Shown here: positions 25,081-33,282 of the stretch, piece by piece
Position numbering within the stretch: position 1 is the first letter of the stretch
Layout: each line of letters opens with the position of its first letter
The notes under the pieces: generated by a model
Database searches by the model: none
What the model saw: only the letters and a program-made list of their open reading frames with translations
What the model was told of the DNA's origin: nothing
NCBI GenBank assembly: GCA_029719485.1
Contig: CP120722.1
Coordinates: forward strand, 2,294,001-2,358,000
Length of the DNA: 64,000 bases
Source: Kiritimatiellota bacterium B12222
GTDB taxonomy: Bacteria; Verrucomicrobiota; Kiritimatiellia; SS1-B-03-39; UBA6053
Reading direction: 5' to 3'
Translations under genes and position numbers: made by a program

Positions 25081-25146
25081 ATTTGAGAATTTACCAAAAA
25101 CATCTTACAGATAGCAATAACCTATCTGCTTTAATCTGAAATAATT

Positions 25147-25983
25147 ATGCCATTTACCTTTGGACCTGATCCTCAACTTAACTATTCGCCCCTTTGTCGG
25201 GCTTTAATCCTAGTCAATGTCTTGGTTTACATGATGACGATGGTTGGAGATATGTTTGGGTTTCCTATGGTGGGGACGGAACGTATACTGACGACCTTTG
25301 GGTTGTTTCCTTCTGAAGTGGTAAATCAGGGAATGTTTTGGACGCCTTTTACGTACATGTTTTTGCATGGTGGCCTGATGCATTTGGTGTTTAACATGCT
25401 GGCCATCTATTTGTTGGGGCCCGACTTGGAAGAGACCTTTGGTAAAACGGCTTTTCTATTTTTGTACTTTTTGAGTGGATGGCTGGGTGGGCTGGGCTTT
25501 GTTTTGATTTCGTATGTGATGCAGGGGCAGATCACGCCTTGTGTGGGGGCCTCGGGTGCGATCTTTGGTTTATTGGGCGGGGTGGTGGCGTTATATCCCA
25601 AACGTATCTATGTGATTTTGCCGGTGATGATTCCGGTTCGGGCTTCGGTGTTGGCGACCTTGTTGCTCTCTACGCATCTGTTTTTTATCCTAACGCCCTA
25701 TGGAAATAATGTCGCTTATGAAGTCCATTTGGTGGGGGGCGTGACAGGATTTATCTTTTGTGCCACGGCCGCATTTTTGCATCGTCAACAATGGAAAGAT
25801 GTCATTCCCGAACCGGAAATTCCTTATGCCTCGGTTGAGCTTGAAACGCTGACTTATCGCCTCGCGCATTTGCATGGGGAGGCTTTGCCGGAAGAGGATC
25901 AAAAGCGCTACGACCTACTGAAGCAAGCATTGAGGTTTGAGGACATTCCTTCGCTGCAGGAATTGCAAGCGCAAGGAATTTAA
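25147..25983 (+). CDS. Rhomboid-family intramembrane serine protease
   Basis: 278 residues with six or so membrane helices. Rhomboid signatures: HGGLMHLVFNMLAIYLLGPDLE (74-95), the catalytic serine in GASGA (Ser136) and the catalytic histidine in EVHLVGG (His194). Cleaves membrane proteins within or near their helices. A soluble C-terminal tail (about 210-278) ends the protein. It diverges from the kinase gene at 25080, with 66 bp between, and its stop overlaps the convergent esterase gene by 4 bp. Confidence 0.93.
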   Translation: MPFTFGPDPQLNYSPLCRALILVNVLVYMMTMVGDMFGFPMVGTERILTTFGLFPSEVVNQGMFWTPFTYMFLHGGLMHLVFNMLAIYLLGPDLEETFGKTAFLFLYFLSGWLGGLGFVLISYVMQGQITPCVGASGAIFGLLGGVVALYPKRIYVILPVMIPVRASVLATLLLSTHLFFILTPYGNNVAYEVHLVGGVTGFIFCATAAFLHRQQWKDVIPEPEIPYASVELETLTYRLAHLHGEALPEEDQKRYDLLKQALRFEDIPSLQELQAQGI

Positions 25984-26720
25984 ACGCGGTCGTATTTGCG
26001 AATAAAGTTCAGGCTGTGAATGAGTCCGCCGGGTTCCACGCCTCCGTGGTCTTTCCCTGGGAGTTCATGGAGTTCATTTTGCTGGTGTCCTGCCAAGGTA
26101 AGGATGGCCTGAAAGTAGGCATTTTCCTGATATCGTGCGAGTAATTCGAGGTCACGATCACCGGTAATCAGGCATATGGGAGGGGCGTCGGCGCGCACAA
26201 AACGAAGGGGCGCTAATTCATCGACGATTACGTGGTGTGCAGGAATCCCTTGTTCCTGTCGAATGGTGAAGTGGGTGATCAGTTGTCCACTCAAGGCGAT
26301 AAGGCCTAAGGAACGATCGGGATCGATGCCGTAGGGGGCGAGCCAATTTTTATCTAGCTGCACCATACTTGCGAGATACGCACCTGCGGAAAGTCCGCCA
26401 ATGAACACCCGATCCGGATCGCCACCAAAGGAGGCGCAATTTTCGAAAGTCCAGGCCACAGCGGCGGCCGCATCTTCGATATAGCCCGGGTGAGTGGTCT
26501 GCGGAGAGAGGCGATAATTAGGCGTCACCACGGCGACACCTTGATCTTCTAAACCGGGGGGCAAGTGTTTTTCACCTTCGACCATGCCACCTCCATAAAA
26601 CCAAATCAGGGTAGGGAAGCTCTCTTGGTTTTCAGGCAGGTACACATCCAGTTTACAACGATCCGCGAGTTGCGGGTCTTCTCGAAAAACAACGTTGGTG
26701 AATTCGGGTAAGGTTTTCAA
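25980..26720 (-). CDS. Alpha/beta hydrolase (esterase/lipase, BD-FAE/HSL-like)
   Basis: 246 residues. The oxyanion motif is LIWFYGGGMVEGEK (HGGG class with Tyr), the nucleophile serine lies in GGLSAGAYLA, and the acid and base are probably in ITGDRDLE and GKDHGGVE. Short, with no signal peptide, so cytoplasmic. Substrate unknown; short acyl esters are typical. Its ATG overlaps the parA stop (ATGA), an unusual partner for a ParA. Confidence 0.85.
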   Translation of the reverse strand: MKTLPEFTNVVFREDPQLADRCKLDVYLPENQESFPTLIWFYGGGMVEGEKHLPPGLEDQGVAVVTPNYRLSPQTTHPGYIEDAAAAVAWTFENCASFGGDPDRVFIGGLSAGAYLASMVQLDKNWLAPYGIDPDRSLGLIALSGQLITHFTIRQEQGIPAHHVIVDELAPLRFVRADAPPICLITGDRDLELLARYQENAYFQAILTLAGHQQNELHELPGKDHGGVEPGGLIHSLNFIRKYDRV

Positions 26721-27484
26721 TTTCGTTTCATGAACTCTTTTGCAAGGTCGAGGTAGGCTTTGGCGCCACTAGAGCTTGGCGCATAGCTGAAAATACTTTC
26801 GCCGTGACTGGGTGCTTCACTTAAACGGACATTTCGTGGAATCATGGTTTTGTACAAACCGTCTTGGAAGTGGTTGCGGACTTCGTCGACCACATCTCTC
26901 GAAAGGTTGGTACGGTTGTCAAACATGGTGAACAGGATGCCGTCGAGCCGTAAGCGGTCGTTGGTGGATTCCTGAATTTTGATAACCATATCCATAATCA
27001 CACTCAATCCTTCCAAGGCGTAATATTCGCACTGCAAGGGGACCAAAAGGCTTCTGGCCGCGGTAAGGGCATTGAGGGTGAGTAATCCCAAAGAAGGGGG
27101 ACAGTCAAAAATGATGTAGTGATAGGTTTCTGCTTCAATCACGGGGACGAGGGCCTCGCGGAGGCGATATAAGTAGTTATCCATGCGTGCGATTTCAATC
27201 TCGGCTCCAGCCAAATCTAATTCAGAGGAGGCGACATGAAGTTTCGGGATCGAGGTTTCCTGAATGACGTCTACGAGCGCCTGCTCTCCTAAAAGTACAG
27301 GATAAATACTTTCCTCAGAAAGTTTATTTAATCCCAAGCCTGAAGTGGCATTGGCCTGAGGATCCAAATCGATGAGGAGCGTTTTTTTGCCTTTAGACGC
27401 GAGTGCCGCCGAGAGGTTAACACTGGTAGTGGTTTTTCCCACTCCGCCTTTTTGGTTGGTGATCGCAGTAACGTGTGTTTTCAT
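26717..27484 (-). CDS. ParA/Soj-family ATPase
   Basis: 255 residues. Deviant Walker A KGGVGKTTT (12-20), DLDPQANATSGLG (Walker A'), IIFDCPPSLGLLTLNAL (Walker B), and the C-terminal block MIPRNVRLSEAPSHG, all standard for chromosomal ParA. Such ATPases segregate chromosomes with ParB; no parB follows here, where the next gene is an esterase joined by a 4-bp overlap. Either a chromosome ParA separated from its partner or an orphan that positions another cargo. Diverges from the sulfatase gene. Confidence 0.93.
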   Translation of the reverse strand: MKTHVTAITNQKGGVGKTTTSVNLSAALASKGKKTLLIDLDPQANATSGLGLNKLSEESIYPVLLGEQALVDVIQETSIPKLHVASSELDLAGAEIEIARMDNYLYRLREALVPVIEAETYHYIIFDCPPSLGLLTLNALTAARSLLVPLQCEYYALEGLSVIMDMVIKIQESTNDRLRLDGILFTMFDNRTNLSRDVVDEVRNHFQDGLYKTMIPRNVRLSEAPSHGESIFSYAPSSSGAKAYLDLAKEFMKRN

Positions 27485-27596
27485 ATGGCGTGCATACCTA
27501 TCGGCCTCGTTGATGACAATGCTAAAGAGGGGCCGGCGGTGAGAGAAATGATTTTAGGTTGTAAATCTTTAGGGGCATGGATTAAAGTGAGCCCTT

Positions 27597-28961
27597 ATGA
27601 ATATTCTTTATTTCCATTCACACGATACGGGCCGGTCCATTGCCCCCTACGGCTATAGTCTTGAAACACCACGATTACAAAAATTGGCTGATGAAGGCGC
27701 TCTCTTTTTAGATGCTCATTGTGCGGCGCCAACCTGTTCGCCTAGTCGGGCTGCTTTATTGACGGGTCAGTCGGCTCACGAGTCAGGGATGGTTTCCTTG
27801 GCGCATCGTGGCGGGGCTCTCAATTTCCCGGAACGTCATTTGGCGAATTTCCTCAAGGGGCATGGTTTTCATACGGCTAAAGCCGGGTTGTCGCATGTTG
27901 GTTTAGACGATGAAAGTCATGGTTATGTGGAGGTTTTAGGGGAAGGTCATCGTGGAGAAGAGGTGGTTGAACGTGCCAGCCGTTTTTTGAAGGAGTATCA
28001 AAAGGAGGAACCCTTCTTTTTGGATGCGGGCTTCTTTGAAACGCACCGACACAGTTATGGATTTAATCAAGAGTATCACCATCCGGGTGATGGAGATGGA
28101 GATCCGAATGATATTGAAGCGCCACCTGCACATTTAGGGATGCAGGAGGATGTGAAGCGTGATTGGAAAGATTACGCAAATGCGGTCACACGATTGGATG
28201 GATTTTATGGGCAGATTTTGGATCAACTCGAGGCCTCGGGTTTGGCGGAAGATACATTGGTGCTGGTGACCACGGATCATGGGGTCGCGTTCCCGGAGAT
28301 GAAATGCAGTTTGACGGGCCGGGGAACGGGTGTGTTGTTGATGATGAGGTTGCCTCATCGTATTCGCGAAGGAAATAAAATTAAGGCGTTGGTTTCGCAT
28401 TTAGATGTATTTCCCACCTTGTGCGATTTGCTCAAGCTTGAGCCGCCGGCTTGGTTGGAAGGCCGCTCCTTAGTGCCGTTATTGACGGGCACATCCCGTG
28501 ATGAACTTCATGATGAAATTTTTGCCGAGGTGACCTTTCACGCGGCTTTTGAACCTAAACGCAGTGTGCGAAGTAAAAAGTGGAATTACATACGGAATTT
28601 TGCCAGTCCCTATCCTGCGATTTTACCCAATTGTGATCGGGGCTTGACCAAAGATTTGTGGTTGAGGGAGGGGCGCTTTGCTGAAGAGGTTGCCGCGGAA
28701 GAACTTTACGATTTAGAGCAGGATCCCGGTGAAGTGCACAATGTGGCTTCGGACGCCGTGTATGCCGAGATCAAGGCGCATTGTCGTGAGGTGTTGGCGA
28801 AATGGATGAAGAAGACAAATGATCCCTTGTTGTCTGCAGATGCTTCGGTGTTGCCTGACGAAATTATTGTCAATACCTGGGATCAACGGGATCCCGCATC
28901 AGGTGATGCTGCTTGTTTGTGGCATGCGGAAAGCGATTGGCCCAAAGTGCAGCCCTTGTAA
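27597..28961 (+). CDS. Type I sulfatase (heparan N-sulfatase-like), cytoplasmic form
   Basis: 454 residues. The sulfatase signature CSPSR places the residue to be converted to formylglycine at Cys47, followed by AALLTG; metal-binding Asp10 is in HSHDTGR and further ligands are expected in VTTDHGVAF. The order of motifs and the N-terminus resemble the SGSH-type (S1_8) sulfatases acting on sulfated glycans. I see no signal peptide from the chosen ATG; activation by a formylglycine-generating enzyme is presumed but none is in this window. Likely part of sulfated polysaccharide use, common in marine Verrucomicrobiota. Confidence 0.88.
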   Translation: MNILYFHSHDTGRSIAPYGYSLETPRLQKLADEGALFLDAHCAAPTCSPSRAALLTGQSAHESGMVSLAHRGGALNFPERHLANFLKGHGFHTAKAGLSHVGLDDESHGYVEVLGEGHRGEEVVERASRFLKEYQKEEPFFLDAGFFETHRHSYGFNQEYHHPGDGDGDPNDIEAPPAHLGMQEDVKRDWKDYANAVTRLDGFYGQILDQLEASGLAEDTLVLVTTDHGVAFPEMKCSLTGRGTGVLLMMRLPHRIREGNKIKALVSHLDVFPTLCDLLKLEPPAWLEGRSLVPLLTGTSRDELHDEIFAEVTFHAAFEPKRSVRSKKWNYIRNFASPYPAILPNCDRGLTKDLWLREGRFAEEVAAEELYDLEQDPGEVHNVASDAVYAEIKAHCREVLAKWMKKTNDPLLSADASVLPDEIIVNTWDQRDPASGDAACLWHAESDWPKVQPL

Positions 28962-28969
28962 GCTGTGCT

Positions 28970-29194
28970 TTATGCCTTAGGTGCATACCTGAGTTTAAAT
29001 GCTGAGGGATCCTGTTTGTAGGCTTTTAAGCACTGTGGGCAAATACAGGTTTTGTTTTTGAGTGCGGGAGGGATTAAGCTGTAGATTTCTGGAGGAAAGC
29101 TTGCGTTGGCGCACCAGCATGGGCTTTCGCAGTGTGCGTTGCATTGGTTGTCTCCCTTACAGAAGGGGCATAATTTTTCGTTGATTGCATTCAT
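28970..29194 (-). CDS. Cysteine-rich CWC-family small protein
   Basis: 74 residues with CPFCKGDNQCNAH near the start, CWCANASFP in the middle and CICPQCL near residue 56, the cysteine pattern of the Cys_rich_CWC family (PF14375), thought to bind zinc. Function unknown. Lies convergent to the sulfatase gene with 8 bp between stops and just downstream of the UbiA-like gene. Confidence 0.8.
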   Translation of the reverse strand: MNAINEKLCPFCKGDNQCNAHCESPCWCANASFPPEIYSLIPPALKNKTCICPQCLKAYKQDPSAFKLRYAPKA

Positions 29195-29216
29195 GGGGGG
29201 GGGATGGGGTGGAGGT

Positions 29217-29948
29217 TCAGCCAGAGGAAGGAATGAGGCTCAAGAAAAGGGGCCAGAGCAGAAACCAGTCACTGTGCTGAGGGTGACGGTGAAAGCAGGG
29301 GCTGGCAATCAGGTAAAGCAGGGGCATGGAGAGTATGCCATAAAAGAGGGTGGAGGATGCGAAACAGCAGAGAGAAAAAATAAGCGAGGCGAGGATGATA
29401 AGTTTCCGGGAGTGCTCTCCAAGCATCAGAGACCAGGTGATACGATGCTGTTGTTGGTCTTCGTGGGCATCGGAGAGATCGCTCCACAAGATTGCGGGCA
29501 ACATGATGCCCGCAAATCCGAGGAGATAGAGTGTACTTTCAGCATCAAAAGGAAAGGAGGTCATGACCAAAGGCATACAGGCCCATCCGAGGCTTACGGC
29601 CAAGACTCGCCCTCTGGGAAAATCTTGAAGACGTCGATGCTGAGGAAAAAGTGGTAACACGTAGGCGATGGCCAAGAGGATGTAGCCCAGCATGATTGCG
29701 AAGTTAAATTGTGACGACCATATGGCGCTACCCACGAACGCACTGGCGAGGGTGAGGATGCAGGGCCAGGTCCATTTGCTTCGGCCGGGGAGCAGGTGGT
29801 CTGCGCTATAGACGGTGAAGGCTGCCAAAAAAATAGCGATGTAGGTGCTTAGAGAGATGTCAAAATGAAATGTGGTCGCGGCCAGATGCAAAAAGCCCAC
29901 CGCGATGAGAGCCGGACGAAGTTCTTGTATGCCTTTAACGGGCATCAT
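29217..29948 (-). CDS. UbiA-like membrane protein, possibly inactive
   Basis: 243 residues with about seven or eight helices. The second aspartate-rich loop of UbiA prenyltransferases is recognisable as LWSDLSDAHEDQ, but the first is only YSADHLLPG, lacking the usual N-D-x-x-D. It may be a divergent prenyltransferase or a non-catalytic relative. Overlaps the M23 peptidase gene by 14 bp. Confidence 0.5.
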   Translation of the reverse strand: MMPVKGIQELRPALIAVGFLHLAATTFHFDISLSTYIAIFLAAFTVYSADHLLPGRSKWTWPCILTLASAFVGSAIWSSQFNFAIMLGYILLAIAYVLPLFPQHRRLQDFPRGRVLAVSLGWACMPLVMTSFPFDAESTLYLLGFAGIMLPAILWSDLSDAHEDQQQHRITWSLMLGEHSRKLIILASLIFSLCCFASSTLFYGILSMPLLYLIASPCFHRHPQHSDWFLLWPLFLSLIPSSG

Positions 29949-31158
29949 ACATCAGGATCTCCAACCAACGGTTACCATTACTACCCAGTACCCATTTGCC
30001 GCCACTTTTGGTGACGTGTCTGAGTCCATTTCTTCCTAAAACATCACTGTCGACAGAGAGGACTTTTGTTTTGTTGTTTCCGAGTTGAGCGATTTCTTCG
30101 TCCGTAGCGTTACGACCAGAGAGAGGGATGCCACTTTCGGAGAGGGAGAGCAGCATGACTTTTCCTGCGTAAGGGGCGCCTTGCCATAAATCCGGATACA
30201 TGTTGAAGTATTGGGGGCGGTTATGGCTTTTGACCAGTAAGTGCCAGGCCGGGGCTTTATTTAAGAGGGTTTCTTTATAGGAAAAGGGAATTTGTTTTTG
30301 ACCGGCAAGGGAGGTGAGCATGTATCGAGGATCAAAGCCAACGAAGTTGAATCCGTGGTATTTCCCATGATTAGGTGTCATTTTTTTCTTTTTATACCAT
30401 TTGTCAAAAGAGGGGTTGAGCATCATACCCATTTCGAAATGGAGGTGACTGCGTTGCACGGGAATCCCCAAGGTGGAGCTGTGTCCCATGATTGCAATCG
30501 GATCTCCCATTTTGACGCTTTGGCCGACTTTAATTTCTGCAGGAACAGAAGCCAAATGGGCGTATAGGGTGAAGACCTTTCCAATATCATCCTGGTGGCG
30601 GATGATAATGTAAATGCCATAACTGGAATTGCCGGCGTGTCGATTGATGTAGACGATTTCGCCATCTGAAGCTGCAAAAATTTGGTCGAGAGGGCGTCCC
30701 CGGCTGTCCCGCTCGGTGGGGGCAATATCGACACCTTCGTGGAAGGTGGCGCGCCCGGAGCTGTTGGTTCTTACAGATCCATATCCGGCAGAAGCGACGC
30801 GCCCTGATCCGGTGGGTTGGTAGACTTTGGGATCCTCAAGGGCATCCCAATTGCGTTGAGGACTGGGATGGCTGAACAGGGGCCAGGGAGGTAGCGGTGG
30901 AGGCAGGGCGATGGCAATTTCTTCCGGAGGGGTCGTGAGCACGGGGGGGGGGACTTCTTCGGTCACGGGGGCGCTTTCCTCTTGAGGCGTGTGGCGGTGG
31001 TTGAGTCCGATGCCGACAAGCACAAGCATCAGCAGAGCTAATGCCGGCCATTTCCATGGGAATGAGGGGCGAGAAGGCTCCGAGTGCGGAGACGGTTTCA
31101 TTGAGAAGGTGGGGATTTCTGGATCCATGGCGGATTGCTTTGTCACAGCTCTGGGCAT
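29935..31158 (-). CDS. Membrane-anchored M23-family peptidase
   Basis: 407 residues: one helix (about 37-53), a Pro-rich linker (60-100) and an M23 (LytM-like) domain at about 120-260 with zinc ligands in HEGVDIAP and HLHFEMG, and TLYAHL between. The C-terminal 140 residues are an extra domain of unknown type (SESGIPLSGRNATDEE, WVLGSNGNRWLEIL). Probably a peptidoglycan hydrolase or cell-envelope regulator in the periplasm. ATGs at 31128 and 31101 are alternative starts; none has a good Shine-Dalgarno. Confidence 0.88.
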   Translation of the reverse strand: MPRAVTKQSAMDPEIPTFSMKPSPHSEPSRPSFPWKWPALALLMLVLVGIGLNHRHTPQEESAPVTEEVPPPVLTTPPEEIAIALPPPLPPWPLFSHPSPQRNWDALEDPKVYQPTGSGRVASAGYGSVRTNSSGRATFHEGVDIAPTERDSRGRPLDQIFAASDGEIVYINRHAGNSSYGIYIIIRHQDDIGKVFTLYAHLASVPAEIKVGQSVKMGDPIAIMGHSSTLGIPVQRSHLHFEMGMMLNPSFDKWYKKKKMTPNHGKYHGFNFVGFDPRYMLTSLAGQKQIPFSYKETLLNKAPAWHLLVKSHNRPQYFNMYPDLWQGAPYAGKVMLLSLSESGIPLSGRNATDEEIAQLGNNKTKVLSVDSDVLGRNGLRHVTKSGGKWVLGSNGNRWLEILMYDAR

Positions 31159-31288
31159 TCGTCCAAACCAAAACTTGAAAACTTGGCAAAAGTTGACTCA
31201 AGGATTGCAATTCCTAAAAATAAACCATTAGAATCTTTGGGTTGCTTTTCAATAAACCCTTTTACCCTCATTCTATAGGAAACCACAT

Positions 31289-32287
31289 ATGGCATATTTG
31301 ACAGAAGACAAAGTTGTAATTCTCGGCGCGGGTGGCGCAATTGGCTCCAACATGATGCAAGCTGTACTCACCATGGGCTTAAGTCCCAATGTTTGTGGAT
31401 ACGACCCCTATCTCTCTGGCGTACAGGGTGCTGCCGAAGAAATGTATCATTGTGCATTTCCCGGAGCGAACCTCACCTACACCGATGACATTAAAGAAGC
31501 GTTAACCGACGCAAAATACATCATCTCCTCTGGTGGTGCTCCGCGTAAAGAAGGCATGACGCGCGAAGATTTGCTGAAGGGCAATGCTGAGATTGCGGAG
31601 CAATTGGGTAAAGACATTAAAAGTTACTGCTCCGATTTGAAGTTTTTGGTGGTGATTTTCAATCCTGCCGACATCACAGGATTGGTGGCACTGGTTCATT
31701 CCGGTCTGCACCCCTCTAAAGTGGGGACCTTGGCGGCCTTGGATTCCACTCGTTTGCAAACAGCACTGTCTCAGCACTTCAATGTGCCTCAGAGTGATGT
31801 AACCGGGTGCCGTACCTATGGTGGACACGGTGAAATGATGGCTGTATTTGCGTCTACCGCTAAAGTGCAAGGCACTCCTTTGACCGACTTAATTGGTACG
31901 GACAAACTCACTCAAGAGCAGTGGGATGAAATTCGTGGTAACGTTTGTCAGGGTGGTAAAAAGATTATTCAACTGCGTGGACGTAGTTCTTTCCAGAGTC
32001 CTGCTCATCAGTCCGTATTGATGGTGAAAGGCGTAATTGAAGGCGAAGGTTATCCTTGGCCCGTAGGTGGATATGTGAATGATTTTGGATTTGAAAAAAT
32101 CATGATGGCCATGGAAACGGAACTGACGGGAGAAGGCCTAAAACTTTCTATGCCGGCCGGATTGCCCGAAGAAACGGAAGCCCTTAAAGCGTCTTACGCG
32201 CATTTGACAAAACTGCGTGATGAAGTCATTGAAATGGGCGTATTGCCTCCTTTGGCTGATTGGTCCAGCGTGAATCCAAATCTGTAA
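31289..32287 (+). CDS. mdh: Malate dehydrogenase
   Basis: 332 residues, NAD-dependent malate/lactate dehydrogenase family. Rossmann motif VVILGAGGAIGSNM (9-22), substrate arginines in GGAPRKEGMTR, the LAALDSTRLQTAL block and the catalytic histidine in TYGGHGEMMAVFAS. The arginine pattern fits malate. Catalyses malate to oxaloacetate in the citric acid cycle. AGGA stands upstream of the ATG; a terminator follows. Confidence 0.92.
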   Translation: MAYLTEDKVVILGAGGAIGSNMMQAVLTMGLSPNVCGYDPYLSGVQGAAEEMYHCAFPGANLTYTDDIKEALTDAKYIISSGGAPRKEGMTREDLLKGNAEIAEQLGKDIKSYCSDLKFLVVIFNPADITGLVALVHSGLHPSKVGTLAALDSTRLQTALSQHFNVPQSDVTGCRTYGGHGEMMAVFASTAKVQGTPLTDLIGTDKLTQEQWDEIRGNVCQGGKKIIQLRGRSSFQSPAHQSVLMVKGVIEGEGYPWPVGGYVNDFGFEKIMMAMETELTGEGLKLSMPAGLPEETEALKASYAHLTKLRDEVIEMGVLPPLADWSSVNPNL

Positions 32288-32306
32288 AACGCAGTGGGAT
32301 TCCCTC

Positions 32307-32340
32307 AAACCCCGTGATCTTCGGATCTACGGGGTTTTTT
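32307..32340 (+). terminator. Rho-independent terminator of mdh
   Basis: AACCCCGT-GATC paired with GATC-T-ACGGGGTT (one bulged base), then a run of T ending near 32340. Confidence 0.9.
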
Positions 32341-32440
32341 TATGATGTTGAGTTTCCTCTTCTAAATCCAAAGAGGAATCTCTTGCTTTCATAAAAGAGA
32401 ATGGGGTACCTTCTACTAAAAATGCACTCCCGGAACCTTT

Positions 32441-33091
32441 ATGATTATTTTCTCTAAACCTCTCGTTATATCCGCTTTTGTATTCATTTCCGTACTGATG
32501 CGTTCGACTTTGTCTGCCTCAACGATATTAATGGGGGCTGGGGTAGTGGAAGAAGGTGCGCTTTGGGTAGATAATGACATTAATTCTGAGATTGTGATCG
32601 ATAGCACTCAACTGTATTTGGGCGAAAATACGATTCGATTTAGTCCGTTGAATGGTTCCCGATACCGGTCGGGCGGGCTGAGCTTTTACAGTGGGAATTC
32701 GTTCACGGTTCCTGAGGATGAAACGGCGATTCAAATCGCCTATTTTGCTCCCACAGCGAATCAAGGGTCGTTTTTTGTGGGGACAGATGCAGGTGGTTTC
32801 AACTACGGAAATGCGAACTCAACGGATTGGACGGTAAATGGGGCGCCTGGTAGTGGCGCAGCGCTTACCGCGAATACATGGCATACTGTGGTGTTGGATT
32901 TAACGGCCATTAGTGGATTTACTCCGGGGACTTCAAAGCTGAATGGTCAACTGGTGGTTAAAAATGGGAGTGGCACCGAAAGCATCTTTTTGGGTGAAAT
33001 TAAACTTATACCAGAACCCGGGACTTTAAGTCTTTTAGGGCTGAGTGCGTTGAGCTTGTTACTGTGCTTTCGCCGGCGTCCAAAGCGCTAA
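32441..33091 (+). CDS. PEP-CTERM exported protein
   Basis: 216 residues: signal peptide (about 1-27), a beta-rich body with LamG-like feel (SSEIVIDSTQLYLGENTIRF..., TPGTSKLNGQLVVKNG), and a C-terminal sorting signal IPEPGTLSLLGLSALSLLL followed by arginines. Proteins with this tail are processed by an exosortase and are often tied to exopolysaccharide export. Exosortase itself is not in the window. Confidence 0.88.
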   Translation: MIIFSKPLVISAFVFISVLMRSTLSASTILMGAGVVEEGALWVDNDINSEIVIDSTQLYLGENTIRFSPLNGSRYRSGGLSFYSGNSFTVPEDETAIQIAYFAPTANQGSFFVGTDAGGFNYGNANSTDWTVNGAPGSGAALTANTWHTVVLDLTAISGFTPGTSKLNGQLVVKNGSGTESIFLGEIKLIPEPGTLSLLGLSALSLLLCFRRRPKR

Positions 33092-33243
33092 GTGACTTTG
33101 TGTCCTTGATTGTGCCGGTGGATGAGGTGATGGAAACGATGGACATCATCATGCCTGCTTTGTTATCGGGGTCGGATGAGGTAATTTGGATGAGAGCGCT
33201 ACCTGTTGAAGGGGGGCGGTGTTTGATCTCCCTTGTTTTATAA
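33064..33243 (+). CDS. Possible 59-codon gene between the PEP-CTERM gene and tilS
   Basis: From GTG at 33064 (inside the end of the PEP-CTERM gene, other frame) to TAA at 33241 the frame reads with natural composition, including LIVPVDEVMETMDIIMPALL and VIWMRALPVEGG. There is no ATG start at a suitable place and no clear ribosome site, and no family is recognised. It could be a small gene, a decayed gene end, or chance; it accounts for most of the otherwise gene-free 190 bp. Confidence 0.25.
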   Translation: MLSPASKALSDFVSLIVPVDEVMETMDIIMPALLSGSDEVIWMRALPVEGGRCLISLVL

Positions 33244-33282
33244 GAGCTTGAAAGGCAGTGATGGGGGGAGTACACTCTGGGG

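Noticed and set aside
29106..29657. 183-codon plus-strand frame
   Set aside because: Antisense to the CWC and UbiA-like genes, basic low-complexity translation, no family features.
33006..33275. 89-codon minus-strand frame over the gap before tilS
   Set aside because: Ser/Thr-rich shadow of the plus-strand frame in the same place and of the PEP-CTERM gene end.
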